From: Geosiphon pyriformis | Lineage: Eukaryota; Glomeromycota; Glomeromycetes; Archaeosporales; Geosiphonaceae | Direction of reading: 5' to 3' | NCBI GenBank assembly: GCA_016748015.1 | Contig: JAAOMT010000512.1 | Coordinates: 1,161,757-1,225,756, forward strand | DNA length: 64,000 bases | Part shown: positions 34,901-47,831 of the stretch, piece by piece | How the letters are laid out: each line of letters starts with the position of its first letter | How positions within the stretch are numbered: position 1 is the first letter of the stretch | Made by a program: the position numbers and the translations under genes | The notes under the pieces: model-generated | Told to the model about the DNA's origin: nothing | The model's input: the letters and a program-made list of their open reading frames with translations, nothing else | The model's database searches: none

Positions 34901-35684
34901 CCTTTATCAGAGGAAGCAGCCCTTGTTCTGGCCGAGGAAGCTTTAGTTCTGTATGTCAAGGCCCTTTCTCTCTTGAAAGCAGCAATGGATAGTGCTAATC
35001 AATACTGGCATGGAAACAACGCTCAGCAAAACGATTACCCAGGCATGAAGGTTGCTTCCCCCAAACTTAACGATGGTATGGAAAAATCGTTTCAATATTT
35101 GAGATTGAATATTTTTTTAAATTTTCTTATCAATATACTTTACAGTCGTACAATGGGTTCGAAGCCGGTACAATGAATGCTTAGAAAGGGCCGAGTATGC
35201 CAAATCTAGATGTCATTCAGAGGATTTTGGTATAGGGGCTGTTGCGGAAAAATTACTTTATGATCGTGCTCTTGAAATGGTAAAATTTCAAACTTTATAT
35301 CTTTCATGTGTAAAACCATTTTAATTATTTCCATGTTATAAAGAGTCGCCAAGCAGCTCTAAATGAGCTTGTGAGCGAGGATTTACCAGGATGTGAGCGT
35401 TCTTATAAAAGCGCCATAGATATGCTCAATGCCGTTTTAGATAACGCACAGGAAGATGATGATAATATGGACGAAGATGATCGACGTATAGTAAATAAAT
35501 GTACGATTTCCTTTTAATTTATAATTCTCATGCGAAATTTGATTCCTTACTATTGTTTACACATTTTTTATTGCTAGTCATAATATCTATAAACAATCGT
35601 CTTAATTCGCTGCAAAAGAAGTGGACACAGAGTGAAGCGGCAGCGGTAACGACTACTGCCGGTTCTCAAGGAAGTCCTGGATAG
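31927..35684 (+). CDS. ATG1: Autophagy-initiating serine/threonine kinase ATG1 (ULK family)
   Basis: Eleven exons (31927-32064, 32234-32371, 32452-32632, 32823-32881, 32951-33831, 33899-34233, 34335-34699, 34775-35075, 35146-35279, 35344-35500, 35578-35684) give 931 residues. The kinase covers about 26-344: IGRGSFATV (32-40), Lys55 in VAIK, HRDIKPQN (166-173), DFG (201-203) and GSPLYMAPE. As in other ATG1 proteins a proline-rich insert ([10 protein letters not shown]) separates HRDIKPQN from DFG. The middle 350-650 is Ser/Pro-rich and probably disordered, with typical phosphosites. The C-terminal 640-915 forms the helical tandem-MIT (EAT) domain that binds ATG13. It starts autophagosome formation under nutrient stress. 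All introns are GT-AG and phase-consistent. Confidence 0.95.
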
Positions 35685-36184
35685 CACTCTTTGCCTTCTT
35701 CAATTGACTGAAGGGAAATAATCTAATCATGACCGCTCAGAACTACGAACGGAGAATGGCTTTGAAACAAACAATTTCATATTTGGCTCCATCTTTAAAG
35801 ACATTTAATGATTGATCTGGTGGACCATTAAATTTATCGGTCTCGAGTTTCGGAAATTTGTATTTATAAAGGGTGGCCATTGACTTATAATTAATAGTCA
35901 GCAAATATCGCCACCTATGTATAGATTATAAATCGCTCCTTAAGCATGTTGTATAAACATGTAATCTATGTTATTCAATTTGTTCAAGCTAAGGCCAAGA
36001 TACCCATCGTACGGAGATTGGTTCGATGGAGTTATAATTAATAAGAAATCTGAGATCTTAAATATTTATCAACACCACGTCAATCCCCAGAATTCCAAAT
36101 ATTTAATTGATCGATTTCAAAATTCGACAAATTCTTCACCTAAAATATCCGTGACAAGTTGGAATGATTATTTCCTACTTTGAT
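35685..36184 (+). other. Short intergenic region with a 71-codon frame
   Basis: Between the ATG1 stop and the CutC 3' end. An ATG frame at 35968-36183 (+) encodes 71 residues starting MLFNLFKLRPRYPSYGDWFD; it has no family I know, no hydrophobic segment, and its stop touches the CutC stop on the other strand. It could be a small gene, but 3' UTR sequence is as likely. Confidence 0.3.
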
Positions 36185-37662
36185 TTAAAACTGATCTGCT
36201 ATGGATTTGAGATTTTGAAATTTATGCGGATCAAACGCGTTAAGTAAGTATTCGTCACTATAGAATGCTCTAGAAAATGTTCGAAGGTTGTTGGTATTTT
36301 ATATCGTTCAGACACAAAAAATCAAATCCAATCTTTACCTTCCCATATGGATATTGATAATTTGATGTTCCATAACCGAGCGTACTAATCTGCTAGCTGA
36401 TACATGTAGTTCTGTCAGTTTAACCTCAGAAAGTATTCGCTTGATATTACTTTCTCGGATGCCTGTGAGATAAATATGAGATATTTGAAAAGAAATTGAT
36501 CTCATTTTGAAACGCTAAATCTTTAGTTACCTCCCCCAGGCAAAATTATTATTCGGCCCTTGGCATGTTTCACCAAGGATTCGATCATCTCAAGTCCTTC
36601 CAATACCGTGTCGTTTTGGCCACTAATAAATCAATCATTCCCACCTTAGAAAAAATAAGTGTCCAATATGTAGTTTTGGAAATATACCTTGTTAAGATTC
36701 GTTGGATTCCTCCAATTGAGATAATCTCTTCAAGACTTTTTAAAGGATCTTTAGTCAGATCGAACGCTCTATGGAAAGTAACTTCACAAGAGACCAAAAG
36801 TTTTTTATATGTATAATTTCTGATCTGATATTAGAACTTGAATAAATCGATTAAGGCTGTTTACCTTGCATGGGTTGTGCTAGTTTGACAAGTCTTGTTA
36901 TTATGAGTCAATTGGAAAAAGTAGCGTATAGAATTCAATAAATTATAGCAGGAAAAATGAAAATGAAATGTTACTTGGAAACTCGTTCAGCATCAACACT
37001 CCCATCTTGCCGAAGAATTCCAAAAACTACACCATCTGCCCCCAAATTTTTCGCATGCTGGATATCCAAGCACATTACTTCAAATTCATAATTGGTATAA
37101 CAAAAGTCACCACCTCTGGGAACCATTTTGATTAGTTAAAGTGAGATTTCAATTTTTCCTAATCATTCAATAAAAGAAATGGTAACCTTGGTCTAATCAT
37201 CACCTTTTAATTGAAGAATGCGTAAAATTTTTTAATATATTAAAACCTTTGTGCAAATCAAGAGGCTGTCAAAAAGCTCAGGCCTACCATGATTGGTATT
37301 TGAACATATTTTCGAGCAGTTGTAATCATTCCTAAAGAAATTTATCCTGTTTCAAAATTAATAGTTAAATTAAAATTGGAAATTTAATCCCTTGTTTTAC
37401 CAGAACTCGGAGTAGTTCCACCCTCTATCAAATTATCACATAACTCGATTCGTGCTGCCCCTGATTTTTCTATAGAGAAGATCCGTCATTTTCTCGTAGA
37501 ATTGAAGAAAATTTAAAAAATAAGGTCCTACCCGCATTAATGGCCGATAAAACAGAATCTACGCAAATCTGATGAAATATAATTTAATAAGAAATACTTA
37601 CAGATATAATTTTTGAAATGACCTTAAAATCTTACTTCGAATAAAGGAGGAAGGTTTGCCAT
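36185..37662 (-). CDS. cutC: CutC family copper-homeostasis protein
   Basis: Eleven exons (37662-37636, 37568-37532, 37469-37401, 37331-37288, 37203-37187, 37115-36975, 36893-36865, 36781-36688, 36622-36531, 36462-36339, 36269-36185) give 252 residues, the normal CutC length. The TIM-barrel landmarks are in order: ICVDSVLSAINA, GAARIELCDNL, GGTTPSSG, VMIRPRGGDF, GADGVVFGIL, VTFHRAFDL, RILTSGQ, RIIILPGGGI and ELHVSAS. CutC proteins are linked to copper tolerance or storage, but the biochemical role is unsettled; cytosolic here (no signal). Exon 5 is a 17-nt microexon encoding VMIRP. The start codon lies 156 bp from the likely start of the divergent haem lyase gene. A gene this small with ten introns is notable. 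Confidence 0.93.
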
Positions 37663-37818
37663 TTGTGGGAATTGATGACTTTGTTTATCGATGCTTTTTT
37701 GCTCAGGATTCGGAATTTCTGTCAAGTGATCGATTGGCAAATGCTGATTGGTTCCGTTTTTAAAGGCAAACCTATGAATCAGCGAAATTATTTCATGCCA
37801 CAAAATTTGTTGTCCAAA
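37663..37818. promoter_or_regulatory. Bidirectional promoter between cutC and cytochrome c haem lyase
   Basis: Only 156 bases separate the CutC ATG (minus, 37662) from the preferred haem lyase ATG (plus, 37819). Both genes must start transcription within or into this interval. The plus-strand frame is open through it with in-frame ATGs at 37675, 37741 and 37774, so the haem lyase could begin earlier. Confidence 0.55.
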
Positions 37819-38857
37819 ATGGCAAACTCTTCGGGGACTTCGACCACCCCAACTTGCCCAGTTGATCCTACCTCCCGGTCATTTCTTCCTCAAAAAGACA
37901 ACTTGGCACATCCAAATTCTGGCAGCGAGTCAATTGCTTTAAACTCTTCATCCTCACCTCAACAAACTTCTTTTCCCGCCACCTCTTGTCCTGTTGATCA
38001 CACTTCTCTTCCCACTAATCCCTTTGCTGGCACGGTTACAGAGTCTCAAAAGACTAAATCCAAAGAAGAAGGCTGTAAAAGTGAATCGATCATAGACCCT
38101 TCAAATCTTATGCCCATAACTCAGCACCAAACACCGCTACCCGGGCAACGGCTCTCTTTAGACACCACCCGTGAAACATCTAGCATTCCACGTGGAATAA
38201 CCGATGATAAACAATTTAGTCAATCCAATGTGAAGGAACAACTTTGGATTTACCCTTCCGAACAAATGTTTTTCAATGCAATGAAAAGAAAGAACTGGCA
38301 ACCCCAGGAAGAGGACATGGCTGTGATAGTTCCGATTCACAATGCAGTTAATGAAAAGGCTTGGCGCGAAATATTAGAATGGGAGAAGATGCATGCAGAT
38401 GGAAAGTATGTTAGAAAACTCTTTTTAGCTCTATTACAAATTCTGGATAAATTAATTAAGTAAAAAATTCTAAATAGCAAGTGCGGTGGGCCGAAACTAG
38501 TAAGATTTGAAGGTCGCGCAATGGCTCTCACCCCCAAAGCTAGAATCCTTAATTGGCTTGGGTAAGATGTAGCTCTTTTTCTAGAGGACTTTTATGTCTT
38601 TCCATCTTTACCTGAAGTTTTTTCCTTCATAATTCAACAGATATAAATTGCCCTTCGATCGCCATGACTGGACAGTGGATCGATGTGGTAAACAGATCAC
38701 TTATGTTATCGATTTCTACTCTGGACAACCAGACCCAAAACAACCACAAAGCATCAGCTTTTACCTAGATGTTCGTCCAGCTTTGACCTTGGAAGGTGCC
38801 ACAGATCGATTACGAAGATATATCCTTTCTCTCACACATAAATTTATGCGTTCTTAG
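37819..38857 (+). CDS. CYC3: Holocytochrome c synthase (cytochrome c haem lyase)
   Basis: Three exons (37819-38405, 38478-38561, 38641-38857) give 295 residues. It attaches haem covalently to apocytochrome c in the mitochondrial intermembrane space. Two Cys-Pro-Val haem-regulatory motifs occur near the N-terminus (Cys13 in CPVDPTS, Cys57 in CPVDHTS). The core holds [38 protein letters not shown] (His174 corresponds to the haem ligand His154 of human HCCS by motif), [24 protein letters not shown] and [13 protein letters not shown]. The start at 37819 gives [15 protein letters not shown], the usual distance to the first CPV; upstream in-frame ATGs exist. Divergent with cutC and convergent with cysteine synthase. 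Confidence 0.92.
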
Positions 38858-39080
38858 TATGAAAATAAAATCAGGTTGGCATACATCTTTTATACTATGA
38901 AAAGTCTTTAATCCTCTCAATTTTTATTATAATAATAATCCAACTAAACCTTGGAGAGTTATTTTTTATACAGTGTATAATTCAGTCTATTTAATCCGAT
39001 CTCCGATATTTTCCAATTTTTTATGCGATGATAGTAAACCAATCTTAATGGGAATCCAAATTTATGGCGTCTATTCTTAA

Positions 39081-40734
39081 TCAAGCCAACACAATATATT
39101 TGTGTAAATTTTCCGGGATCGCAGTAATCAGGTTTTTGCTCTCCAACCATTTACGGCCTAAGAACCATATATAAATTAATTATTTTGTGTCTATATTGAG
39201 TGTATACCAAAATCAAAAGGTTTGAAAACTTACTAAAGAGTCTGGACTGATATCGGTAGGCCCCATCGCACAGAATTGTTACAATATTTTTGCCTATAAA
39301 AGATCAAAAGATGTTTTATAACATAGTTCTTGGATGGTATGAAGATTACCATGAAAATCCTAGAGACAAACCAGGGCCTAGTATTTTTGCCATCTCGACT
39401 GCAGCCACAACATTTAAAGCCGAGGAAGCACCCATGTAAAGGCCTTCTTCATCCAACAATCGATAAACCATTTCAATCGATTTTTCATCGGGAATGTGTA
39501 AAGCATCATCGATCAAGGCCACATCTGGCTGTAGGTTAGAAGTTATGCGACCCTGGCCAATGCCTTCAGTTATTGAGCTACCAGTCCGTTCAATCAACTT
39601 CCCGCCACTCTTAAAATAGCTATAAAGTACCGAACCAGGCGGATCAGCGATAAAACTTTTCACCTCTGGATTTTTTTCTTTTAAGAATCGTGTTACGCCT
39701 GCTAAAGTACCTCCTGTACCCGTGGCACATGTAAATCCGTCTATATGGCCGTTTGTCTGTTCCCAAATCTCTGGGCCCGTAGTTTCATAATGAGCGCGAC
39801 GATTGGCAATATTGTCAAATTGGTTTGTCCACACGGCGTTTGGAACAGTTTCCGCATGTCGAGCTGCTTGATGATTATAATTTTGTGGATTCTCAAAGGC
39901 AACTGCTGGAACTGGATGTACCTCGGCACCTATTTGTGCCATGGAGTTGATCATAAATTATATTAAAATTAATTGGATCCATAATTGAGGTACAAATCAA
40001 TCCTTGAAATATCTTTAATACCCAACATGCGTAAAAGATCAATCTTCTCTTGACTTTGTGTATTCGGCATGTAGATGACGCATTTATATCCTTTTGCTCG
40101 GCATACGTGCGCCAAGCCTATTCCGGTGTTTCCTAAATGACATATGCAACTATGAGTGGCAAAAGAAATTTATCCTTCTATCATACATTATTTTCTTGGC
40201 ATTTTTCTTGCCTGCTGTTCCTTCAACTATGGTACCCCCAGGTTTCAGCAGACCTATTCAAATTGGATTCATTAGCATGCAGCCGGTATTTAGCCATTCT
40301 TTAGGATGAATTCTAATAACATTCAATTACCTTGCTCTTCCGCATTCTTCACCACATATAATGCAGCCCTATCTTTGACTGACCCACCTGGGTTCATAAA
40401 TTCGGCCTTTGCAAAAATCTCGGCACCTGTATTTTGACTGACTTTATTCAGGCGGATCTTATATTGTGGGCCGAGCAATAATGATAAATTTGATCAATAA
40501 TATCTTTATAGTATACAAATTTAGTGAAAAATTAGAAAAATTATTTACCAATGGGGTGTTGCCTATGGCACCAACGAATCCATCAACTATCTTTCATACC
40601 AGTATTTATTTTAAAAAGTGACTTAAATCGAAATAAATAAATAAATCACCTACCTTGAACTGTGTTACGGCAGTTGTGGTGAATAGTCGCCTTAATGTGT
40701 TTTTTATAGCGAAACATGTAACAAACGTATTCAT
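39081..40734 (-). CDS. Cysteine synthase (O-acetylserine sulfhydrylase type), mitochondrial
   Basis: Eight exons (40734-40654, 40590-40549, 40457-40331, 40253-40212, 40132-40022, 39929-39372, 39293-39234, 39157-39081) give 365 residues. It is a fold-type II PLP enzyme making cysteine from O-acetylserine and sulfide, or a close relative. The N-terminus ([20 protein letters not shown]) has the Arg/Ser/Thr pattern of a mitochondrial presequence. Lys69 in [10 protein letters not shown] is the PLP lysine; [13 protein letters not shown] is the substrate loop; [12 protein letters not shown] binds the PLP phosphate. [18 protein letters not shown] is the family C-terminus. Intron 4 begins GCAAGA (GC-AG type). 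A Cys12/Cys11-like fungal mitochondrial paralogue is likely; a cystathionine beta-synthase is excluded because the haem and CBS domains are absent. Confidence 0.93.
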
Positions 40735-43700
40735 GTTTGCCTGAGACAGAAAAGATGCGAAACCTCGAATTACATTTAACCACAGATTCTAAGTGACCTC
40801 ATGTAATGGACGGTCTGATTCGCGCATTAAAAAAACTTATTCATGCAAATCAAAATAAGAAACAATGCCAAATTAAGATGAACTTATAAACAAAAGTAAT
40901 TTTTTTATTCTTAAAATTTAATATCATTTTGACAGATCAGAATAAAAACCAAAGGACAAAAAAAACCCAATGATAAGAAATAAAGTAAAAAACAAACAAT
41001 CAAACAATCAAATTAAGTATTATAAATTATTTAATAAAGAAAAATTTGAAAGCTTAATATTTTAATATATTAAAACCAATTTAATGTTTTTTATTAAAGA
41101 GTTAAATTCAGTTTACAAAAACATATATATATTATAAGTTTATATATTATATTTTACAGTAAATACTGAAATTTTTTATTAAATTATATTAAAAAAAATT
41201 AAAATCTTAATTTATGGCTTTAAATAATTTTGATTTGTTTATTGAAAGTTTTTAAAACACAAATTAAGTTAATTTTTTTGTTGTATTTAAATTTATAAAA
41301 ATTTTTTTAAAAGTATCTTTTGATTTTATAATATTTTATATACAAATTTTTTAATAAAAAAAATTATATATTCAAAATTAGTTAATTTTTTTGTTTATAT
41401 ATTTATTTATTTAGATTAGTGTTATTTTTAATTAATTATTTAACTAAATTCTAGTTTTTTTATCATAATTTATATTGTAATTTTAAAGTTTTTATAAAAA
41501 GTATTAAATTTATTATTAAATTACCAATTTTTTTTTGGTAAATAAACCAAAATTTTAATCTAAATACTTAAAAAAAAACAATTTTGTTTTTAAACTGTTT
41601 AATCTGAATTTAAAGTAATTTTTAACAACAAAAATAATAAAATATTTTATTAAAAATTTAATTTATAAAAATCTTAAAAAACATAAAAATCTTTAAATAT
41701 AATAAAATTTTAAAAAAAAGTTTTAATAAATAAACTGTTTTGTAATTAATAGTTAAATAATATAAATTTTGATATTAAAAAAAATTTAAAATTTAAAAAT
41801 ATCAATAATAAATTTTTAATAATAATTAAAATAAGAGAATTAAAATATAATACAAATCTAATTATCAATTTAAAAAATTATATTACTAATTACAAAAATA
41901 ATACAGCCAAAAAAAAGTTGATTAATTTAACTTTAAATATATTACAAAAAGCAATAAACTTTTTTTAAATAAAAAAATTTGAATATTATTTTTTTTTAAA
42001 AAATTAATTAGCAAACAAAAACAGCTTTAAAAGTTTTAAAAATGTTAAAATAAACAATAATATATTGTTATAAACCAATAAACTTTAATTTAATACCAAA
42101 AATATTATTAAAAAAATATATTAAAAAAACATATTACAAAACATTATAGTAATAAAACCAAAACCAAAAACAAAAACTGCAAAAAATTTTACAATCTTAA
42201 AAATAAATTAATAAGCTTAATTTTAAAATAGAAATTTTACACAAAAAGTTTAATATTGTTTTTTAGTATTATTAAAATAAATTTTGGTTTTAGAAAATAG
42301 AAAAAAAAAGTATTTTAATTTTAATTTTATTAGTTTAATCTTTATAATTAGATAATATAATAATATAATTAAAAAAATTATGTATTTAAGTATAACTTGT
42401 TTTGTTTTTAAAACTAATAAAAATTAATTAAAATTTATTATATTAAATATATTGTTAAATACTAATTTACAATAGTTTAAATAAACATATTGTTATTATT
42501 GTTGACTAATTAAAAAAAGCCATTGTTTACAGCCAAAAAAATCAAGCATAATAATTAGTATTAGTAATATTAAATAGTAAAAAACATTAAAAAAACTAAA
42601 AAAAGTCAATATTTTATTTTTTATAAGAAAAAAACAAACTTTATGTCAAAAAAAATACTTTAAAAAACACCAAAAAAAATATATTTTTCAAATATCTTAA
42701 AAAAATTAGTAACAATATTTTTTTTAAAAAAAAGATTGTTTCTGTTTTTTTTGGTTATTTAAACGGTAATTAAGAAAATTTTATGAGTTACAACTATATA
42801 AATCTATTTATAAATTTATTTTCTAATTATTTTCAAAAACTTTAAATGATTTTTAAAAAAATTCATCTTTAAGATTTGGTAAATTTTATTAAAAATATTT
42901 ATTTTAAACTTTTAAAAAGCAGTTTTTTTTAACTCTAAAATTCAATTTTCATGTACTAATTAACTTTAAAAATATTAGATTCTAACTTCAGTTTGAAAAT
43001 AAATTATTGTACCAAAAAATTTCAGTATTTAAAATATATATTTTCAGCTAAAATATTGTGCCTTAAATTTTATCTAAATAGTAACCAGTGGTCACAATAG
43101 TTGATGTGTTGTTATTATGTCTATATTTTATAAGCATTTCAGTTAGGTATTTGTTATCCTCAACAAAGTTGGACAAAACATAATATTTTAAAAGAGTCAT
43201 TAATCCATATTTATTCTTATTACTCAAAAGTAATTCATATTTGTTAGTCTTGCTTGTGCTACATTTGGCAAGTTCAATAAACCTGTATCAAAGGATGAGA
43301 AAATAGTCTATTTTATTAAAGTATTTATCCACGAACCTTGTGAAGTGCTCATTAAGTCATAAAAAATGATGGAACATAAATGACGTTTTTTAAGGTCCAG
43401 TATCTTCCTAAATTGTCTTTTGTCGTTATAAAAACATTTTTACTAATTGGTGTCTTCTCTTATAGCCAATAAAATCAACCAGCGCAATTCTTATTTTATA
43501 TCAATTTTTCTAATAATGAATCTAACAGCTTTTAAAAAATTTTAATAAATAATTCTTATACAAATAAGAGAATTTTTAAAAATTAGCTTCAAAGCGACAA
43601 ATAAAAATTCTTGATGCTGCTTTCCCAAATCCCTTAAACTTTAAGGATAATAAATTTTTTGACTTTTCACAATAAAGCGCCTAACAGCATTTAATAGTTA

Positions 43701-43903
43701 TTTATTAACTCTATGAATTGGAAAATATGCTATATCACTTTGTCAGGCTCCAAATTATTCCTTACATAAATCAATTATTAAATCGATTGAAGCTAAGAAA
43801 AGGATTATATACACAGAAACTCGCGCGTAAATCAACTCTTTAACAGTAGAAACATTATTATTTATAAATCAAAAAGCTGAAAGCAGATTAGGCTTGCCAA
43901 ATG
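40735..43903. other. Very AT-rich gene-free block
   Basis: About 40860-43030 is almost wholly A and T with homopolymer runs and no open frame of coding character. Base composition rises slightly from 43040 to 43900, the 3' side of the lipase gene, again without a gene. Confidence 0.75.
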
Positions 43904-45180
43904 CTACCCAGAAATAATTTCAGGTCCAATCATAATACCAAAGTATGGTCCATTATGAAGATTAAACCTTGGACTATGGAACTGATTGACACAAGACTAA
44001 AATTTAAGAGTGAAAACAAATTATTTCAAAAGATTGAAAAATCTTCCATCAGAAATCGTAAATTTTAGTTTACATACCTCACTCTCGGCCCAAAAATAAT
44101 GTCCATATTTCAATATGTTGGGACCATAGCAGAAAAATACTTCAATTTCTTCATCACATCCGCAATCTGAAGATATCCAATATTCTGCTAATGGATGAGC
44201 TAAATCTTGCCCATCGAAAGCTTTCCTAGGCAGCCTGGGCACATAATCATCGTATAACGTCACGCGGAAAATAGTAAGTACTTGAGCAAATTTAAGGAGA
44301 TTGAGATATGCAGCAAAAGCTCTGTTGCCTATCCGTGGTAATCCAAATGTAACCACCTGCAAAGGAGACTTATAATTTGGCGCAATGGTTGGCAAATAGT
44401 GAAGGAGAGCAAATATAGCATACACTAAAGCATTCCAAATTTAAAAACAATGTGACCATTTAGTTGAGATGAAATTCAGAACGATAAAAGGTTCTTCGCT
44501 GCAAAATTCTTACCTCCCCCTACGCCATGTCCAATGGCAGTGATGTGCTCTATAGCATGTTTATTCAAAACATTTCTAATCATATTCAAAATTATAATCT
44601 CACTTTTTTGGTATTTTTTATACCAATCTGAATCAACTTGTGCTCCTTGAGGACTTATGGGACCAAGTTCAAGTGTGAAATCGATTAATTTTGGCTGCCT
44701 TGACAACCATTCTTCTTGGGTGAGAGTCTCTCCACTTATAGATAATAATAACACATTTTTAACCACCTCAATTTTAGCTGCACACAAAATTAAATTCATA
44801 AGTCTTTGGATCCAATATTCACTTTGATATATATTTAAAATTTACCATGAATGCTTGGGGAAATATATCCATCTAAATTGCTAATTTGATAACTTTTCTT
44901 TGCATATTCTGCATCATATCGGAAAGCAATTAAAGTAGCGGGATTAGCTAGTTCTTTTAGTCCATGAGTAAACACTGATCTTTTTTGGAATCCTATTTGA
45001 AAGTCTCTTATCAGTGAGAAGCGTTTCGTAGGATTAAAACAATATTCAGCAATGATAAAAATTACCATTTAATTGAAAGGATGAACCATTTTTCAATAGC
45101 TGGATGGATTCAATGCAAAAATATTTTAATGCGACAAAAAAATAAACGAATCTTACGAATATCAAACCAAAATATTCCAT
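43904..45180 (-). CDS. Class-3 lipase-fold protein with the nucleophile serine replaced
   Basis: Five exons (45180-45066, 44992-44846, 44777-44514, 44424-44078, 43996-43904) give 321 residues. A hydrophobic N-terminus (residues 5-22) suggests secretion or ER entry. The fold is clear: YDAEYAKKSY, the GETLTQEEW oxyanion-side block, the central elbow, VTFGLPRIGNRAFAAY, DDYVPRLP and LAHPLAEYW, then CYGPN and a GH..YFW end. The elbow GxSxG, however, reads GHGVGG (170-175): position 172 is GGC Gly instead of Ser. Asp235 and His252 of the triad remain. The gene is otherwise free of stops or frameshifts, so it is a pseudoenzyme or a recently inactivated lipase rather than an old pseudogene. A Ser codon (AGC) would need one base change. 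Confidence 0.85.
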
Positions 45181-47831
45181 TTCACACGAGACTGTGAACA
45201 GAAATTAAAATTTTACAGCTGATACTTTTCAAGTGGATTTATTATCAAAGAATTTCTAATACAACGGGCAAAATATTTTCCGATTTATATTAATTTTCTT
45301 ATCTAATTCCAGATAATTAGAAAAATGTCAATAATTGCATTCCATTCAATCATAATTTTCAAGCAAAATCATATGGTCCTTTCTTTTAAAGTCAAGAAGT
45401 GACATCTAAATAAGACTGAGTGTAATAACAGAAAAAATCACAGATCTCGTAATTCCGATCTAGTTTAGTGGGACCAAATTACATGATTTTATATTCTCGA
45501 TAAGATAATGTATTATAAGGCGTCTACATTCACAAAAAACGTTTAATTTAAAATTTTGTTTTATCCTAATTTTATTTGCAATTATTTGTAAGTAAAATTT
45601 CTTTTAATTTCATAAAAGAAAAAGAAATTATTGTTTTTCAATATTGTTAATCTATTTTTTTAAAATTTTGACTTAGCTTGTATAAAACTATCTATAAATA
45701 ATTGAAACTGTAGTGATAAAGAAAATAATTGAAGTCTATTTTTACAATTATAAATTTTTAATTTTAGAATCTGAAATTCTATTTTAATGATTTTAACAAA
45801 TGTTTTTGCCATAATTTTGTACTTGCTATAATTGAATTTTTGAAAAAAAAAACAATATTATATTGCTATAAACAAGTAAATTGTAATTTAATATTGTAAA
45901 AAAATATGTTAAAAACATTATAAATTATAATAATAATAATAAAAAGAAACCAATTTTGATATTATAACAAAATTTAAAATGTAAATTATAATAAGAAAAA
46001 ATAACTCAATAAGCCTAATTTTAATAAGTATTTAGAAAATTTTAAAATATGAATTTTATATAAAATAACCTAACATTCTTTTTGTTAATTAATATAAGAT
46101 TAATAAAGCCAAATATCAACTAAAACCCTGTTTTTATATAATTTAATTTAATTTTTAAGAAGACATTAAATTTTAACATTTAGTAATAAACAACATAATT
46201 AAATGTTGATTTGTTTTTATTTTAGTTATCTAAATTAAAAAAAGCATTATTGTTTATAGTTAAATTAAAGTTAATTGTTTTTCTTAATAATCAAAATAAT
46301 ATTTTTGATATTTAAAATTTAAATAATTAATAATTTTTTCAAATATTTATTGAAATTATTAAATTTAAAATAATATATATTTTCATAAGATTAACAAAAA
46401 ACAAAGAAAATTTTTATTTTATTTTCAATAAGACTTTTTAACAAGTTACTCAAAGCCTTAAATATTTTTAATAAAATGCAAAAACAAATAAACAAATTAA
46501 ATAGTCCATGAAATTCTTTTATTTTAAAAAAAAACATAAGTTAATTACAATAGGTGAGCAATTATTAAATACATATTAAAGCACATTTTAGCATAAAAAA
46601 TCAATGAGAAAATTAAACAAACTAAAACCTAATTGAACAAAAAACAAAATCAATAGATTAATTCAAAATAGTGAATTTTTAATCAGAATTCTAATCTTTT
46701 AAACGATCATATCCTTTTTAAAATTCAAAAATATTTGTTCTTTGTTTCTATTTTTGAACTAAAGATGTTACTGCAAATAATTTTTTATTAAAAGTTGCAA
46801 ATGGGTGAAAATTTTAAAACTACCAAATGTTATTTTTAGTCTGAATTCCAGACCATAGATTAAATTTTTTCATTCTTTTATTGCTACAAAATTTAACTTT
46901 ATAATTTTATTCCTTTGCTAAAAACTGTAAAATTGAATATGGCAAAAAGGCTTCAAAAATAAAATACATGTATAAAGATTTCTATTATTGAAAATCCAAA
47001 ACTTCATTCTGACTTGATTTGGATAAAAGTCATGAAGATTTCCTAAATTTGCCAAGATATAAACAATTTCTCATATCATGTTCGCATTTCAAAAAAAAAG
47101 TTGGAAAAAATAATAAAGTGAAATTCAAAAATCAAGTTATTGAAAATTATAATTATGAACCTTGAAAAATAATTTGCGTTAAAATTTTTATTCCAAAAGA
47201 GCCATTTAATAAAAATATATAAGTTACCTGTTTAGAATATTTTTATTAGTATTTTGTGCTTCATATTGAAACATAACCCCAAAAGTCAAAAATAAATAGC
47301 ATACCAAATTTTCGTTACAGAAAAGTTGAGTTTGATCCACATTGATGCTTATAAACTCAATATCTTTTTCAATCAGTTGGCACTTGGAAATCTTATTACA
47401 TAAATTGTTAAAAAAAGATCATTGAAGAGATATCTGAATCAAAGATCAAAATTTTAAACGGAATTTTGAGGAGTTTGTTTTAAAACTCTTCATAATCCCA
47501 GAAATTTCAAACTCTTGACTTAATCTATTATCAGTCATATATCACCATTTGCGTGTGCCCAATGGAAACAGCAGTAATAGAGGCTGCATCATTTTGAATA
47601 TCAAAGAAAAAAAATTATAAAAAATCCATATTATAAAAGAGAAAAAAATCACAGTCAACCTTTAACATCCCGATCTTTTTAGTCTCCTCCCTCATTTGCG
47701 ACTATTTATTCATCACCAGACATACAAAAAAAAAACCCAGTCTTTATATTCTCAACTGAGTTTCACCATATTTTTTTCCCGCCTTTATCATATCTTCAAG
47801 CATTTATAGCTTTCCATTAACCAATAGAGTG
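45181..47831. other. AT-rich intergenic block and Zn2Cys6 gene promoter
   Basis: About 45540-47400 is very AT-rich with no gene. The last 200 bases before 47832 are pyrimidine-rich (ctcctccctc, cccgcc), which suits a promoter or 5' leader of the transcription factor. Confidence 0.6.
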
